DNA of 64,000 bases from assembly GCA_030068525.1 (NCBI GenBank), contig JASJOS010000026.1, forward strand, positions 23,565 to 87,564, written 5' to 3'. The translations under genes were made by a program, and so were the position numbers. A model generated the notes under the pieces. That model was not told the DNA's origin. It saw only the letters and a list, made by a program, of their open reading frames with translations, and did not search any database. Positions 1 through 9,235 of this stretch are shown here, piece after piece (positions within the stretch are counted from its first letter, which is position 1; each line of letters starts with the position of its first letter). This DNA is from Xanthocytophaga flava (GTDB taxonomy: Bacteria > Bacteroidota > Bacteroidia > Cytophagales > 172606-1).

Positions 1-510
1 AGGGGTATTGGGGTGCAGCTCTACTACTTTCCGAAAGTTGCCTTTGTGCGCTTCATCGATAATGATCAAGGACAGATTTGGAATACTCCAACCTTTTTCT
101 ACTCTGCGGTAATAGGTCTCTACCATAGCTACAATTACCTGTGTGGCAGGCATGCGCCTGCAACCTGCATTCAGAACGCCTGCCTGTATGTCTGCTCTTT
201 GCAAGGTCATAGCAGCTTGATGTAATAGCTCAATCCGATCCACCAGGATCAGTACACGGGCTTTTGGCAGACTCTCTAACGTGCGTCGTGTCATCTCGGC
301 AAAGGTGACTGTCTTACCAGCCCCTGTAGGCAGACACAAAATCAAACGGTGGGCACCGGATTGGTGCCGTCTGGTCAGTTCTGTGATACTACTTTCCTGA
401 TAGTCCCGCAAGGTTAATATCCCGTTATTTTTGGACAAATGACTATTTGGTAGAGACAAAGCTTCGCCATTCACGCTAGTGGCGTGAGTCAAAATATCCG
501 TCTGTTGCAT
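1..510 (-). CDS. DEAD/DEAH-box helicase, N-terminal part (runs off left edge)
   Basis: Reading leftwards from the ATG at 508-510, the frame stays open for 170 codons to the window edge. The protein has a Q-motif-like LTLRDYQESS, a Walker A motif LPTGAGKT, motif Ia-like LILVDRIELL, and a Walker B/DEAH box IIIDEAH followed by KGNF. This order is typical of superfamily 2 helicases of the SSL2/type III restriction-like group, which use ATP to translocate on or unwind nucleic acid. The RecA2 domain lies outside the window, so the subfamily cannot be set. The start lies 3 bp after the stop of the upstream helix-turn-helix gene, so the two are probably co-transcribed. It could be a general repair helicase or part of a defence or mobile element. 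Confidence 0.85.
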   Translation of the reverse strand, partial: MQQTDILTHATSVNGEALSLPNSHLSKNNGILTLRDYQESSITELTRRHQSGAHRLILCLPTGAGKTVTFAEMTRRTLESLPKARVLILVDRIELLHQAAMTLQRADIQAGVLNAGCRRMPATQVIVAMVETYYRRVEKGWSIPNLSLIIIDEAHKGNFRKVVELHPNTP

Positions 511-513
511 CGA

Positions 514-879
514 TTAGCGGGTTGAGGTAACTATCAGACCAGAGGTTTGCGACTGATGAGTTTGCGACAAGTGGCGTTCAATTTCTTCCTCCATTTCCTG
601 AAGGGTCTTGTGCTTGCCATCCTTGATCCACTGATAAAGGTCACGGGAACTGAAGTAGAGTTTTCTGCGCTGCTTCATAAAGGGGATGAGTCCATCGGCA
701 GCCAGATGATAAATGGTCGATTTGGCCAGGCCGGTGATTTCCATAGCCAGCTCTATTCCGCCCAGGCGTTCGTTGTCTAGTAGCAGGTCGGATACCTGGG
801 AAAGGTTGGGTCTGATATCAGACAAAAGAATTTCAATGCGTGATAAACAGCTGATAACTTCTTTGTAGGAAGTGTGCAT
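514..879 (-). CDS. Helix-turn-helix (HTH_17/excisionase-like) DNA-binding protein
   Basis: A 121-residue protein starting at the ATG at 877-879. The frame is open further upstream, but that extension is hydrophobic and unlike the rest, so I chose the internal start. The middle holds a winged-helix/MerR-like reading head, LAMEITGLAKSTIYHLAADG, followed by the basic KQRRKLYFSSRDLYQWIKDGK, the usual pattern of helix_turn_helix domain 17 proteins. The N-terminal part is short and helical and the C-terminal tail is charged (QEMEEEIERHL). Such proteins bind DNA and often sit next to phage, plasmid or defence genes. It immediately precedes the helicase gene on the same strand (3-bp gap). Its target is unknown. 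Confidence 0.75.
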   Translation of the reverse strand: MHTSYKEVISCLSRIEILLSDIRPNLSQVSDLLLDNERLGGIELAMEITGLAKSTIYHLAADGLIPFMKQRRKLYFSSRDLYQWIKDGKHKTLQEMEEEIERHLSQTHQSQTSGLIVTSTR

Positions 880-1219
880 ATACGTTTGGGTTAGTGGTGA
901 AAAACGATCAGAAATAATCGACCAGAAACCCGCTGAGAGAACGATGTGAAACAGATAAAAAAATATACAATAGTAACAGTATGGTATTGTACCCGAAAGG
1001 ACCAATACAAAAAATGGCAAGTACAAACTTACTTTTCTAAACTTTTCACTATCTTTGTATAGCACCGCAGCAGATAAGGTTCCTATCAAGTTGTTTTCCT
1101 GTTTGTTATCTATTTTTCAGTAACCTTTTTCAAGAATTTCCTTTGTATAGTCAACTCATTACAGCAGTTTTTTACTTCATTAATCTGTTTGTAAGTGATA
1201 AAAATAAAACACTTTTCTG

Positions 1220-1323
1220 TTAGCGCAGAAGAGAGGTTTATTCCGCCAAGGGATGATCAAGTTTCTCAGGCCTAAACATCCTTTGGTATCAGGGAGCTCG
1301 TTCTCGTAACGGGCTCTTTTTTT
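1220..1323 (+). ncRNA. Candidate structured RNA with intrinsic terminator
   Basis: A 10-bp stem pairs CCAAGGGATG (1246-1255) with CATCCTTTGG (1277-1286, one G-U), and the loop carries TTTCTCAGG. A terminator hairpin follows directly. The order GAGAGG, CGCCAAGGG, CTCAGG recalls the glycine-riboswitch core, but pairing outside these motifs is poor and no glycine gene follows, so I do not call it one. It could be a small RNA of about 100 nt or a leader left behind by a lost gene. Confidence 0.35.
1294..1323 (+). terminator. Rho-independent terminator
   Basis: GAGCTCGTT (1294-1302) pairs with AACGGGCTC (1308-1316) as a 9-bp stem with one G-U pair and a five-base loop, followed by seven T residues. 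No protein gene ends just upstream on this strand, which supports a transcribed non-coding RNA before it. Confidence 0.75.
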
Positions 1324-1761
1324 GCCCCTTCAGTACTGTAAGACAAACAAAGGATAATGATTATTAGAAATCTATAACCTTGATTTTGTCCTAAAATTAC
1401 ATCCGGAACAGCGATTTTCTTATGGAAACAAATATAGCATATAGGAGAATATCTGCCAAACCTTTTTGTGTAAAAAAGCTACTTTTTATCCGAAATTGTG
1501 TGAAATTTATTGAAGAATTAGTCGTTGTATTATTTCGTGGGGAAAAACATTTATACATTATAATTTTAAAAATGATGTATTTTGCTGATATTCACAGTGA
1601 AATAGATAGGGTGTATAAAGCTGTAAATAATCAAGATGATAATGTAAGCATTACACGGCAGGCTTTCACTAGAATTGCCTTTTGTTACAAATTGTCTATC
1701 TGGGAAAAAGCCAAAAATGTAAATTTTTTGGAGAGGGTGCTGAATCGACAATGTGTAATAA

Positions 1762-1842
1762 GCGATTTAAGGCCCCAAAGAGGCTCTATAAGCTAAAATA
1801 TCCATGCGGTCAATATAGAATGCGATTTTGCCTTAAAATCGC
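1762..1842. repeat. 81-bp inverted-repeat element, copy 1
   Basis: Begins GCGATTTAAGGC and ends GCCTTAAAATCGC, which are near-perfect inverted ends. The last 21 bp also form their own hairpin (GCGATTTT, loop GCCTT, AAAATCGC at 1822-1842). It is followed by TCTAATGCGTTCTAATG. A second element of exactly the same length lies at 2160-2240 with related ends and a related downstream flank. Confidence 0.55.
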
Positions 1843-2159
1843 TCTAATGCGTTCTAATGTCTTCTACTAGCTTGTATAGGCTCCGGAAACAACTATAAAT
1901 CATCCCAAATCTGCAAGAGTACAACCTGCCAGTCACTGACATCCCAGTAATTGCGGACCCAAAAACAGTACTTGATATCCGGTTTTGTTAGCTAACCACT
2001 ATACAATTGATAGTGAATGGTGATGGCAATAGCCAATCTTCTAAAGCGTCTGAGAATGGCGTATACGCTCTGTAGGTCAGGATTTCTCCCAAATACGCGA
2101 TTCTGGCGCGTTTGGGGTTATATTTTTTATAGGGGGTCTGCTCGATTTGGCTCAGAAAT

Positions 2160-2240
2160 GCGATTTAAGGTATGAAGGATCGCTTATAAGCCATTTTCTA
2201 CTGCGAGTCGATTAATAGTTCCAAAACTTGGTTAAATCGC
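2160..2240. repeat. 81-bp inverted-repeat element, copy 2
   Basis: Begins GCGATTTAAGG and ends GGTTAAATCGC (inverted ends GCGATTTAA/TTAAATCGC). It is followed by TCTAAAGGCTTCTAATG, related to the flank of copy 1. The interiors share a TATAAGC stretch but are otherwise diverged. This could be a pair of small non-autonomous palindromic elements. Confidence 0.55.
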
Positions 2241-2525
2241 TCTAAAGGCTTCTAATGGGCTGTAATGCTTTTTGAAAAGCAAGGGTAGGATAAGGGTTGT
2301 TTTTGATGTTTTTTTATTGTGTGCTGATTTTCAATAGGTTGCATTTTTTGCTTTTTTGAATGACGAAATGTGATTTTTGTGACGATATTTTTGTGGTAAT
2401 TTATCAGTTAAAAACGAATGTTTTGTGTATTTTTGATTGTTTTTGTGCGACTAAAGTTTTCTGCTTTTTTAACACATAATTAACAAGAATTAATACCAGG
2501 TTTTTACTTACCAAGTTGTTTTTTT

Positions 2526-4601
2526 ATGATCAACGAATCAATTTTTCAATGGATCGACTGCCTTAAAAAGAGACCTTCTATGATCCTTTCTGGTAAACCT
2601 ATTACATATCAGCGTGTGCGGGATTATATAGAAGGGTATCTAAGCGGGTTAGATACATGGACAGTCGATACCAATATTTATAAGGATATGACTTATTACT
2701 TTGCCAAAAAGCATAGAAAGCCTTTTGGCTCTGTTTATTTTCCAGCCTATATATTGCATTTTTATGGGGATAAAACGGAGCAGGAGCAAATTACTATGTT
2801 GCTAGAAACGGTGGAGGGGTATTTCAGAGAGAATCCGGATTGGGGAAGGAATCATATATTAAAAGAGCAATATGACTTTGTCGGTTCTAATCCCCTGCAA
2901 TCAAATCCCAATCAACTGAACGTCTTTGATCTGTTCCAATCTGAAAAAAAAGAAACTATTCAGCTTGGCCTGGATGCTGCCAAAGCACTGGGATTTGATA
3001 TTGAGCATTTTCAAGCAGATATGGAATTACTTTATGCCTGGATATATTCAAAAGAAGATATTTCAGAAATTGATTTGTTTGAAAAGATACAGACAATACA
3101 TACAAAAGAATCTTTAGGTCTGCTTTGCAGAGATCTATCAAATGTGCCTCCTCAGATCAAATATCTTCAAAAGGCTACTTATATCAATCTTCAATGCAAT
3201 CAGATTTCAAGTATACCAGAAGAGATTGCTTACCTACAAGAAGTAGTCAGTCTCCTTTTATCAGATAATCCACTTTGTCAGATACCTGTTGAAGTATGGG
3301 AGTTGCGCAAACTCAAAAGGTTATTTTTGAATAACACCCAACTTACAACGGTCTCTTCAAATATTCGGGAATTAACACAATTAGAAGAGTTGGAACTCTC
3401 AGGCAATAAGTTGACAACTTTTCCAATAGAGATTTGTGATTTATACAAACTCAAAGATTTATCTATAAGTGAAAATCCTGTAACTGAATTACCTGAGCAA
3501 TTAGCTAATCTGACCCAATTACAAAGCTTATCTATATCTCGATGCCAATTTGAAGGATTTCCAGAGGTAATCTATCAATTGCAGAATCTTGGTAGTTTGT
3601 ATGCTGAAGGCAATCAATTACAATCCTTATCACATAAAATTCAAAATCTAAAATATCTTAGGTCATTACATCTTTCAGACAATCAACTGAGTAGTTTACC
3701 AGATGAATGTTTTTCCTTATCAGGACTGATGTACATGGATTTATCTGAAAATCAGTTGTATGAACTACCTGCTTCAATTGAGGGTCTCACCGAGCTCAGA
3801 GATTTAGATATATCCTCCAATCAATTAACTAGTCTGCCAGCTGAAATAGGAAGGCTAATAGATCTTATGGACTTGAATGTTTCTAACAATCAGTTAGAAA
3901 CTATACCCATGGAACTGGTTAATTTGACTGAGTTGCGATATTTAACTTTATCTGAGAATCATCTTAAAGAGATTCCGTTTGCAATGGATAGATTCCCTGA
4001 GCTACAGTACTTTTTTGTTGATGGCAATCAACTGTCATCTTTGCCAGAAGGAATCGGTAAACTCACCAAGTTGCAAAGTATAACTCTATATAATAATAAC
4101 CTTACTTCTTTACCTGACGATATCGCTAATCTTAACAAAGTTTATTATCTGGATATAAGTGATAATCAGTTTCGGGAGTTTCCAATTGCTGTTACAAAGA
4201 TGGTCAAGTTGGAAAGTTTACATATGCGAGGTAATCAACTGATTAATTTACCTGAAGAGGTAAAAAATATGACAGGACTTCTTAAGTTATCTCTCGATTA
4301 TAACCCTTTACAAACTCTTCCATTGGTGATTACTCTGCTATCTCAACTGCGCTATCTGAAGTTGCAAAGTACGGGATTACATGAACTCCCTGCTGAAATA
4401 GGCAACCTGACCCAATTAGAAGAACTAGACTTGTCTCACAATCATCTGACAGACCTGCCTACTGAGATTACCAATCTACAGCAGCTGGAAAAACTCTATC
4501 TGTATGGCAATCCGATGAGCGATGAAACCATTGCCAAAATCCAATCCTGGCTACCTAACTGTGAGATCATCTTACAGCCAGAAGTGGAAGAGGAGGAATA
4601 A
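2526..4601 (+). CDS. Leucine-rich-repeat protein with RPxM N-terminal domain
   Basis: A 691-residue protein. Residues 1-130 form a globular domain starting with KKRPSMIL and no known name. Residues 137-210 are a helical cap (LGLDAAKALGFD, LLYAWIY, EKIQTIHT). From about residue 210 there are some 20 LRRs of about 23 residues with the consensus LxxLxLSxNQLxxLPxEIxxLTxL, the short bacterial/plant-like type that makes a curved solenoid for protein binding. The C-terminus is a cap, GNPMSDETIAKIQSWLPNC. No signal peptide is present, so it is probably cytoplasmic. A paralogue without the RPxM domain starts 27 bp downstream, and the gene after that again has an RPxM N-terminus. The partner is unknown. 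The neighbourhood of immunity-like genes suggests a role in toxin recognition or immunity, which is inference. Confidence 0.85.
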   Translation: MINESIFQWIDCLKKRPSMILSGKPITYQRVRDYIEGYLSGLDTWTVDTNIYKDMTYYFAKKHRKPFGSVYFPAYILHFYGDKTEQEQITMLLETVEGYFRENPDWGRNHILKEQYDFVGSNPLQSNPNQLNVFDLFQSEKKETIQLGLDAAKALGFDIEHFQADMELLYAWIYSKEDISEIDLFEKIQTIHTKESLGLLCRDLSNVPPQIKYLQKATYINLQCNQISSIPEEIAYLQEVVSLLLSDNPLCQIPVEVWELRKLKRLFLNNTQLTTVSSNIRELTQLEELELSGNKLTTFPIEICDLYKLKDLSISENPVTELPEQLANLTQLQSLSISRCQFEGFPEVIYQLQNLGSLYAEGNQLQSLSHKIQNLKYLRSLHLSDNQLSSLPDECFSLSGLMYMDLSENQLYELPASIEGLTELRDLDISSNQLTSLPAEIGRLIDLMDLNVSNNQLETIPMELVNLTELRYLTLSENHLKEIPFAMDRFPELQYFFVDGNQLSSLPEGIGKLTKLQSITLYNNNLTSLPDDIANLNKVYYLDISDNQFREFPIAVTKMVKLESLHMRGNQLINLPEEVKNMTGLLKLSLDYNPLQTLPLVITLLSQLRYLKLQSTGLHELPAEIGNLTQLEELDLSHNHLTDLPTEITNLQQLEKLYLYGNPMSDETIAKIQSWLPNCEIILQPEVEEEE

Positions 4602-4628
4602 CTTATTCTTTGCTTAGAATAGAACTAT

Positions 4629-5534
4629 ATGCATCTAATCAACCATACAAACAATCTGTTTAACTTACTCAATTCTGATCGGCTTGACGATATTCAGGTA
4701 GGACTAGAACTTGCCCAATCACAGAGTATAGATATCCAATCTTTTATAGAGGAGATGGAATTTCTCTATGCCTGGATGTATCCCTGGAAAGATATTTCAC
4801 AGATCAATCTGGCTGAAAAGATACAAACCATTTATACTGTTCCGTACTTGAATTTATATGAACGAGGAATAACCTATGTTCCTGCTCAAATTAAATATCT
4901 GAGAAAGCTTACTCAGTTAAGCTGGCCTAAAAATCAAATAACCTACCTGCCAGAAGAAATAGGAACTCTCTCTCTATTACAACAGATAATCTTATGTGAG
5001 AATCCTCTTTCTGAATTACCGGATTCTTTCTCAAAACTGACTCAGCTTAAACGATTACAACTTAATGATACACTCCTCCAAACTTTTCCTGCTGACATCG
5101 GAAATTTAACCCAACTGGAATATCTCAACCTTTCGGGTAACCAGATGGAGCACTTCCCTATTGAACTCTGTACCCTCAAACAACTCAATGAATTACGAAT
5201 AGATAGAAATCAACTTACTACCTTACCTGTAGAGTTTCAGAATCTGACTCAGTTAAAGACGCTACATCTGACTTATAACCAGTTTAGTGAATTCCCTGAG
5301 TCGTTGTGTAATTTACCTAGTCTGGAATCACTTGATCTGAGAGCAAACCAACTGCATACATTCTCTGATCACATCAGCAAACTTGCTTCATTGAGAGATC
5401 TGAATTTGGCTGACAATCAACTTAGCATCCTTACCAGCGGATCTGGTTACGTTTACGGAACTCAAGAATTTAAACCTTTCATCAAACCAACTTTCAGAGC
5501 TACCAGACGAAATAGGCAAACTGACTACTATTGA
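4629..5534 (+). pseudogene. Leucine-rich-repeat protein, 5' part of frameshifted gene
   Basis: A paralogue of the LRR gene just upstream. It lacks the RPxM domain and starts directly with the helical cap (residues 10-85: VGLELAQSQSIDIQSF, FLYAWMY, EKIQTIYT), followed by regular LRRs. The repeat pattern is clean up to NLADNQLSILTS at about residue 271, then turns into unrelated sequence and a stop at 5534. The next reading frame continues the LRR pattern without a gap (DLVTFTELKNLNLSSNQL), so one extra base near 5439 splits what would be a 616-residue protein spanning 4629-6480. Either the gene is broken or the base is a sequencing error. The truncated product alone would lack the C-terminal cap. 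Confidence 0.8.
5439..5440 (+). other. Single-base frameshift in LRR gene
   Basis: The sequence ACCAGCGGATCTG breaks the frame. With one G removed it reads T-S-D-L-V-T-F-T-E-L and the LRR register continues exactly. The surrounding run is only GG, so this is not a classic long slippery homopolymer. Confidence 0.75.
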
Positions 5535-5604
5535 ATTCCTGGGGGTTGTCAATAATAAGTTAACTTATATTTCTCCGGAAATTGGGAAACTGTCCAGGCT
5601 TTCC

Positions 5605-6480
5605 ATGTTGTATCTGTCAAAGAACCAATTGGTAAATCTGCCTGCTGAAATGGAGAACCTTACAAAACTTACCCATTTAGACCTGTCTCATAATCAGTTA
5701 AAAACCCTATCTGTGAACATGGCAAACTTTACAGAGTTAGTAGATGTAAATCTCTCTGAGAACCAACTGGAAAGCTTGCCTGCTGAACTGGAAAATGCTA
5801 CAAAAATAACCCATTTAAAACTGGGCCAGAACCAACTTAGAGAGATTACTTTCGATATAGGCAAACTTACTAACTTAGGATTTTTGTATTTGGAAGACAA
5901 CCAGTTAATACAGCTACCTGCTCAAATAGGTGGACTCTCACAACTCATTAGATTTGTTTTACCTAACAACAACCTGCAAAGTTTACCAGCAGAAATTGGA
6001 GGCCTTACTGAACTTCGGATATTGAGACTATCTGGCAATAAATTGCTAAGTCTACCCAAAGAAATAGGATTACTTAGACTTCTGGATTCGTTGATTGTAT
6101 CGAATAATCAACTAAAAGATTTACCTGCCGAAATGGAAGATATGGCCTCACTTACAGAATTATATCTGAACGGTAATCCCTTACAGACACTACCTCCGGT
6201 GATTACACGAATTACAGATCTAGGTTCTTTGAATCTGGATAATACCCAATTACGTGAGCTGCCTGCTGAAATAGGAAAATTGACCAATCTGTCTACACTA
6301 TACTTGTCTAATAATCAACTTACTGATCTGCCTCCAGAAATAGAAAACCTTCAAGCGTTGGAAGTTCTCTCACTGTATGGCAATCCAATGAGTGATGAAA
6401 CCATTGCCAAAATACAATCCTGGCTACCCAATTGTGAAATCATTTTACAATGGGGAGAGGAGGGAACAGAAACAATATAA
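5605..6480 (+). pseudogene. Leucine-rich-repeat protein, 3' part of frameshifted gene
   Basis: This is the continuation of the gene starting at 4629. The frame is open upstream to at least 5441; the ATG at 5605 lies inside a repeat and is not a natural start. The 291 residues from that ATG are about a dozen LRRs (LVNLPAEMENLTKLTHLDLS and similar) ending in GNPMSDETIAKIQSWLPNC, the same C-terminal cap as the paralogue upstream; the nucleotide sequences of the two caps are also very close. Without the frameshift the protein would differ from its neighbour mainly by lacking the first 130 residues. The next gene starts 18 bp downstream. Confidence 0.75.
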
Positions 6481-6498
6481 CACCATCCCTATCACCCC

Positions 6499-7176
6499 AT
6501 GATCCTAAAAACACGAACCGATCAAATCTTAACCCGCCCTGGAATGTTTAGCGTTACTTCTTCGGAAGAGCTGTACTGGATATTTCTAGGCTATTGTTTT
6601 GGTGATGGACCTATTGCCAAAGGGCTAGGTGTGCAATCCATTGTAAGCGACTATGGCGATTTTCTCTGTAAGCAATGGAATATCACTCTACCCCATAACC
6701 GAAACTGGGGTATCTTACTCAGGTACTACTCCCAGTCAGACAAAGATTCGCTACTGCTGTTTCAATCTACTTTTGACAAGTTTGTAGAGCAGGCACAGTT
6801 TACGTATGCCAGCCCTATAAATGAGATGGGACAGCCATTTGCATTAGGCAATCCGGACGGAAAGGTTTCTTTTTTGGCATTATTGGATGAGATACAACCT
6901 AAGTTAGATCATATTATGCAGTTGACACCTTTTGAGGTAGGTTATGGTATGGCTTGTTATGATTATGGTAAGGAAGATCCGGAACATCGTTTCTTCAGGC
7001 AAAACACACCTGAGTTTTATGATAGTATATTAACAGAGTTACATTTGCCTGCTGGATTGAATGGGATAGAACAGGCGTCGTGGTATTTCTCACGAACCGA
7101 TGATAGTATAACCTATGTACTAACCAAGTTGAGAACCTTTATTCAGGAACGTAAAGTTGAAGGTACTTATTCCTGA
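6499..7176 (+). CDS. RPxM-motif protein of unknown function (immunity-like)
   Basis: A 225-residue soluble protein with no signal peptide. The N-terminus TDQILTRPGMF is followed by a helical region with LGYCFGDG, the same layout as the first 60 residues of the LRR protein at 2526 (KKRPSMIL, IEGYLSGL). RPxM openings followed by a GY motif recur in small cytoplasmic proteins near polymorphic-toxin loci. I cannot name the family. It starts 18 bp after the LRR gene and is probably in the same transcript. A role as an immunity protein, or as the LRR proteins' partner, is inferred from context only. Confidence 0.6.
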   Translation: MILKTRTDQILTRPGMFSVTSSEELYWIFLGYCFGDGPIAKGLGVQSIVSDYGDFLCKQWNITLPHNRNWGILLRYYSQSDKDSLLLFQSTFDKFVEQAQFTYASPINEMGQPFALGNPDGKVSFLALLDEIQPKLDHIMQLTPFEVGYGMACYDYGKEDPEHRFFRQNTPEFYDSILTELHLPAGLNGIEQASWYFSRTDDSITYVLTKLRTFIQERKVEGTYS

Positions 7177-7295
7177 TAGGCCATCGGATACAAAAAATCT
7201 ATTTTCCCAGTATCTGTATACAAGATTTTTCAGCCTATCAATGTATTGGGTAGAAAAGCTACCCTATTTCTGACTACTTATAATTTCGAATATTT

Positions 7296-8246
7296 ATGAA
7301 TGTTATTTGGCACGAATCTGCTAGTACAATACCTGAAGAGAAACGAACATCTAGATTTTCGCAGAGAGTTTTATCGGAATTACAGTATATAATAAAATTG
7401 AAGGATAATGTAAGGGCATACTCAATAGATGGAGTAGCAAGAAGTTATTGGCATAATATAGGGTACTCAGCAAGATACAGCTCTTCTAACTTTGTGTATA
7501 ACTATATTTACTACACTAACCAGTTAATCCGAGCATGGTTTACCTATACCATGAACGATGATAAACCTGTAACTGTCCAGATTGCTGATCGTCAGATTGA
7601 AACTACTGGAAAATTTTCCAATAGTGGTATCGGTGTGTATGAAGTACTGGAAGGCATTTGGACAGCGTCTGTAATACGAGATAAAGATGCGTTAGCCTTT
7701 TATGCACAAATACCCCTTGAGTTTACCGAACGGGCACAGGGTATGGAAGATATTCTGTATGAATGTATGTTGTTGTTTTATCAGGTACTAATCCGTGGTA
7801 CAGATAATCCAAACGAAGCCGCTGGTATACATAATCGGTTAATAGAGCTACTGGATTGGGACCAGTATCGTCGGTATATAGATGACAAGTTTTCCGAATA
7901 TGAGTTTCAGTATATGTTCAAATACCGATCCTGGGTAGTGAGGTATATTTTTCTTCCAGTTCTAAAAATTTATTATGCGGTACTGGCAAAAAAGCAAGAA
8001 GAGTACGAAAGTGCCGTGTATAACGCACTTCTTCAATGGAAAGAATACTATACCCTCACCGATACCGGCAATGAAAAATTTGACCATAGCACAGAACCTG
8101 ACGGATTTATTTCCTTACCCATTCTGGCAGCCTGTGCCTATGGTTATGACAGAGGCATGAGCCTGCAAACGGTTAGCTCTGAGTATATCCCCGAATGGCT
8201 TATCAAAGGTAATTTTACAGGATTGGAACTACTGGTAAAAGATTAA
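7296..8246 (+). CDS. Imm49-like immunity protein, copy 1
   Basis: A 316-residue soluble, mainly helical protein. The C-terminal block LPILAACAYGYDRGMSLQ, then SSEYIPEWLIKG, matches the end of the Imm49 family of polymorphic-toxin immunity proteins as I remember it (a hydrophobic AxAxxAYxxG helix, then SxYLPxxLL). The middle has an LLDWDQYRRYIDDKFSEYEF motif also found in its paralogue at 10633. Proteins of this family are thought to neutralise a cognate secreted toxin in the cytoplasm; no toxin gene is adjacent here. Of the last 47 residues, 43 are identical to the paralogue, and the 3' non-coding flank is shared too, while the N-terminal regions have diverged. Confidence 0.65.
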   Translation: MNVIWHESASTIPEEKRTSRFSQRVLSELQYIIKLKDNVRAYSIDGVARSYWHNIGYSARYSSSNFVYNYIYYTNQLIRAWFTYTMNDDKPVTVQIADRQIETTGKFSNSGIGVYEVLEGIWTASVIRDKDALAFYAQIPLEFTERAQGMEDILYECMLLFYQVLIRGTDNPNEAAGIHNRLIELLDWDQYRRYIDDKFSEYEFQYMFKYRSWVVRYIFLPVLKIYYAVLAKKQEEYESAVYNALLQWKEYYTLTDTGNEKFDHSTEPDGFISLPILAACAYGYDRGMSLQTVSSEYIPEWLIKGNFTGLELLVKD

Positions 8247-8296
8247 TCAATGGATACCATGTAGAAACAGATTCTTTTAATTTTACGGCAAAAGAG
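8247..8296 (+). repeat. Duplicated 3' flank of Imm49-like gene, copy 1
   Basis: The 50 bp after the stop codon differ at only three positions from 11590-11639, the flank of the second Imm49-like gene. This shows that gene end and flank were copied, or homogenised, together. Confidence 0.8.
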
Positions 8297-8421
8297 CTTT
8301 TGTTTAGATCCGGTGTCGTTAGCTGAATGTGCATTTACCAATGATAAGATGTAACGTATTTATACAAAAAAGCTTAATCAATTTATCCACCTCTGATAAA
8401 AGAAGACATCCTCACTCATTC

Positions 8422-9114
8422 ATGAAAAAAATTTTAGCAGCGTGTTTGCTTTGTTGTGTATCTGTTCATCTTCTGACTGCTCAAACCTGGAATAAAACGC
8501 CCATTAAAGAAGTAGCCACAATCGAATTTCCGTTGTCTACTCAAACTGTTGATGCCAATGGCCAATATGCCATAGGTGGCTACAATGATAGTCTTAGCTT
8601 TATAGTTATGTTTGCCGAACTGCCAGCGGATCGTGATCCTAAAAAAGAAGGGACAGATGATATATCTGTACTGCGGTCATTTATTGATGGACATTTACGA
8701 GCTGAGCAAGCTAAATCTATCCGGGAAACCAATTTTACAGTAAATGGACAAGCGGGTATTGAAATCTACCATACCAGTCCTTCCAATCCAATGCAAAGAA
8801 ACAGAAGTAGCAGATATCTTCGGGCTATGAAATACAAAAATTATCTGATAGGGTATGAAGTAATGACTTTTCCTGATCTGGAGGATAATAAAAGTATAGA
8901 AGCTACCAGAAAACATTTCTTTGATTCCTTTCAACTGAATGCTATAGACTCTGCTACTACTACTGAAATTACATCCTCATCTTCTAAACCCATAGCCGGT
9001 GATTCCATAGATGCCATAGCTTATAAAATCGGATATATCGCCTTCCGATTGTTTATGGTAGGGATAATTGTACTTATTGGGATCTTCATCTTCAGAAGAA
9101 TAAGAAAGCAATAA
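8422..9114 (+). CDS. Secreted/membrane-anchored protein of unknown function
   Basis: A 230-residue protein starting at the ATG of MKKILAACLLCC; the frame is open upstream, but this start gives a proper signal peptide (residues 1-21, ending LLTAQ). The body, about residues 22-190, is a beta-rich domain with repeated IEFPLS and FTVNGQAGIEIYHTSP patterns, resembling small secreted proteins that carry a PsbP-like or lipoprotein-type fold; I cannot assign a family. The C-terminus has one transmembrane helix (MVGIIVLIGIFIF) and a basic tail (RRIRKQ), so the domain probably faces the periplasm. It lies between the two Imm49-like genes. Confidence 0.65.
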   Translation: MKKILAACLLCCVSVHLLTAQTWNKTPIKEVATIEFPLSTQTVDANGQYAIGGYNDSLSFIVMFAELPADRDPKKEGTDDISVLRSFIDGHLRAEQAKSIRETNFTVNGQAGIEIYHTSPSNPMQRNRSSRYLRAMKYKNYLIGYEVMTFPDLEDNKSIEATRKHFFDSFQLNAIDSATTTEITSSSSKPIAGDSIDAIAYKIGYIAFRLFMVGIIVLIGIFIFRRIRKQ

Positions 9115-9235
9115 CCTCATTACAACTAACATAGGTGTGTAATCATTTATAATGACTCTTCCCGGATAGCAAGTAAAAGAACTTGGCTTTGGAGAAGGAT
9201 GTGTAACTAAGTAATAGAATAAAAGTAAGCCAACA

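Larger units (their letters stand above)
880..2525. other. Long intergenic region without a convincing gene
   Basis: About 1.6 kb. It contains a candidate structured RNA ending in an intrinsic terminator and two 81-bp inverted-repeat elements, all listed separately. Between those elements, the minus strand around 1901-1990 encodes a short stop-bounded stretch (DIKYCFWVRNYWDVSDWQ and following residues) that looks like a decayed protein fragment. An open frame at 1422-1796 (+) has no recognisable features and is treated as spurious. The last 200 bp before the LRR gene are very T-rich. Confidence 0.5.

Noticed and set aside
1220..1323. Glycine riboswitch
   Set aside because: Core-like words are present but the aptamer pairing is incomplete and no glycine-related gene follows.
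1422..1796. A 124-codon plus-strand frame in the region before the LRR genes
   Set aside because: Composition and lack of any motif look random, and it ends inside a repeat element; no support as a gene.
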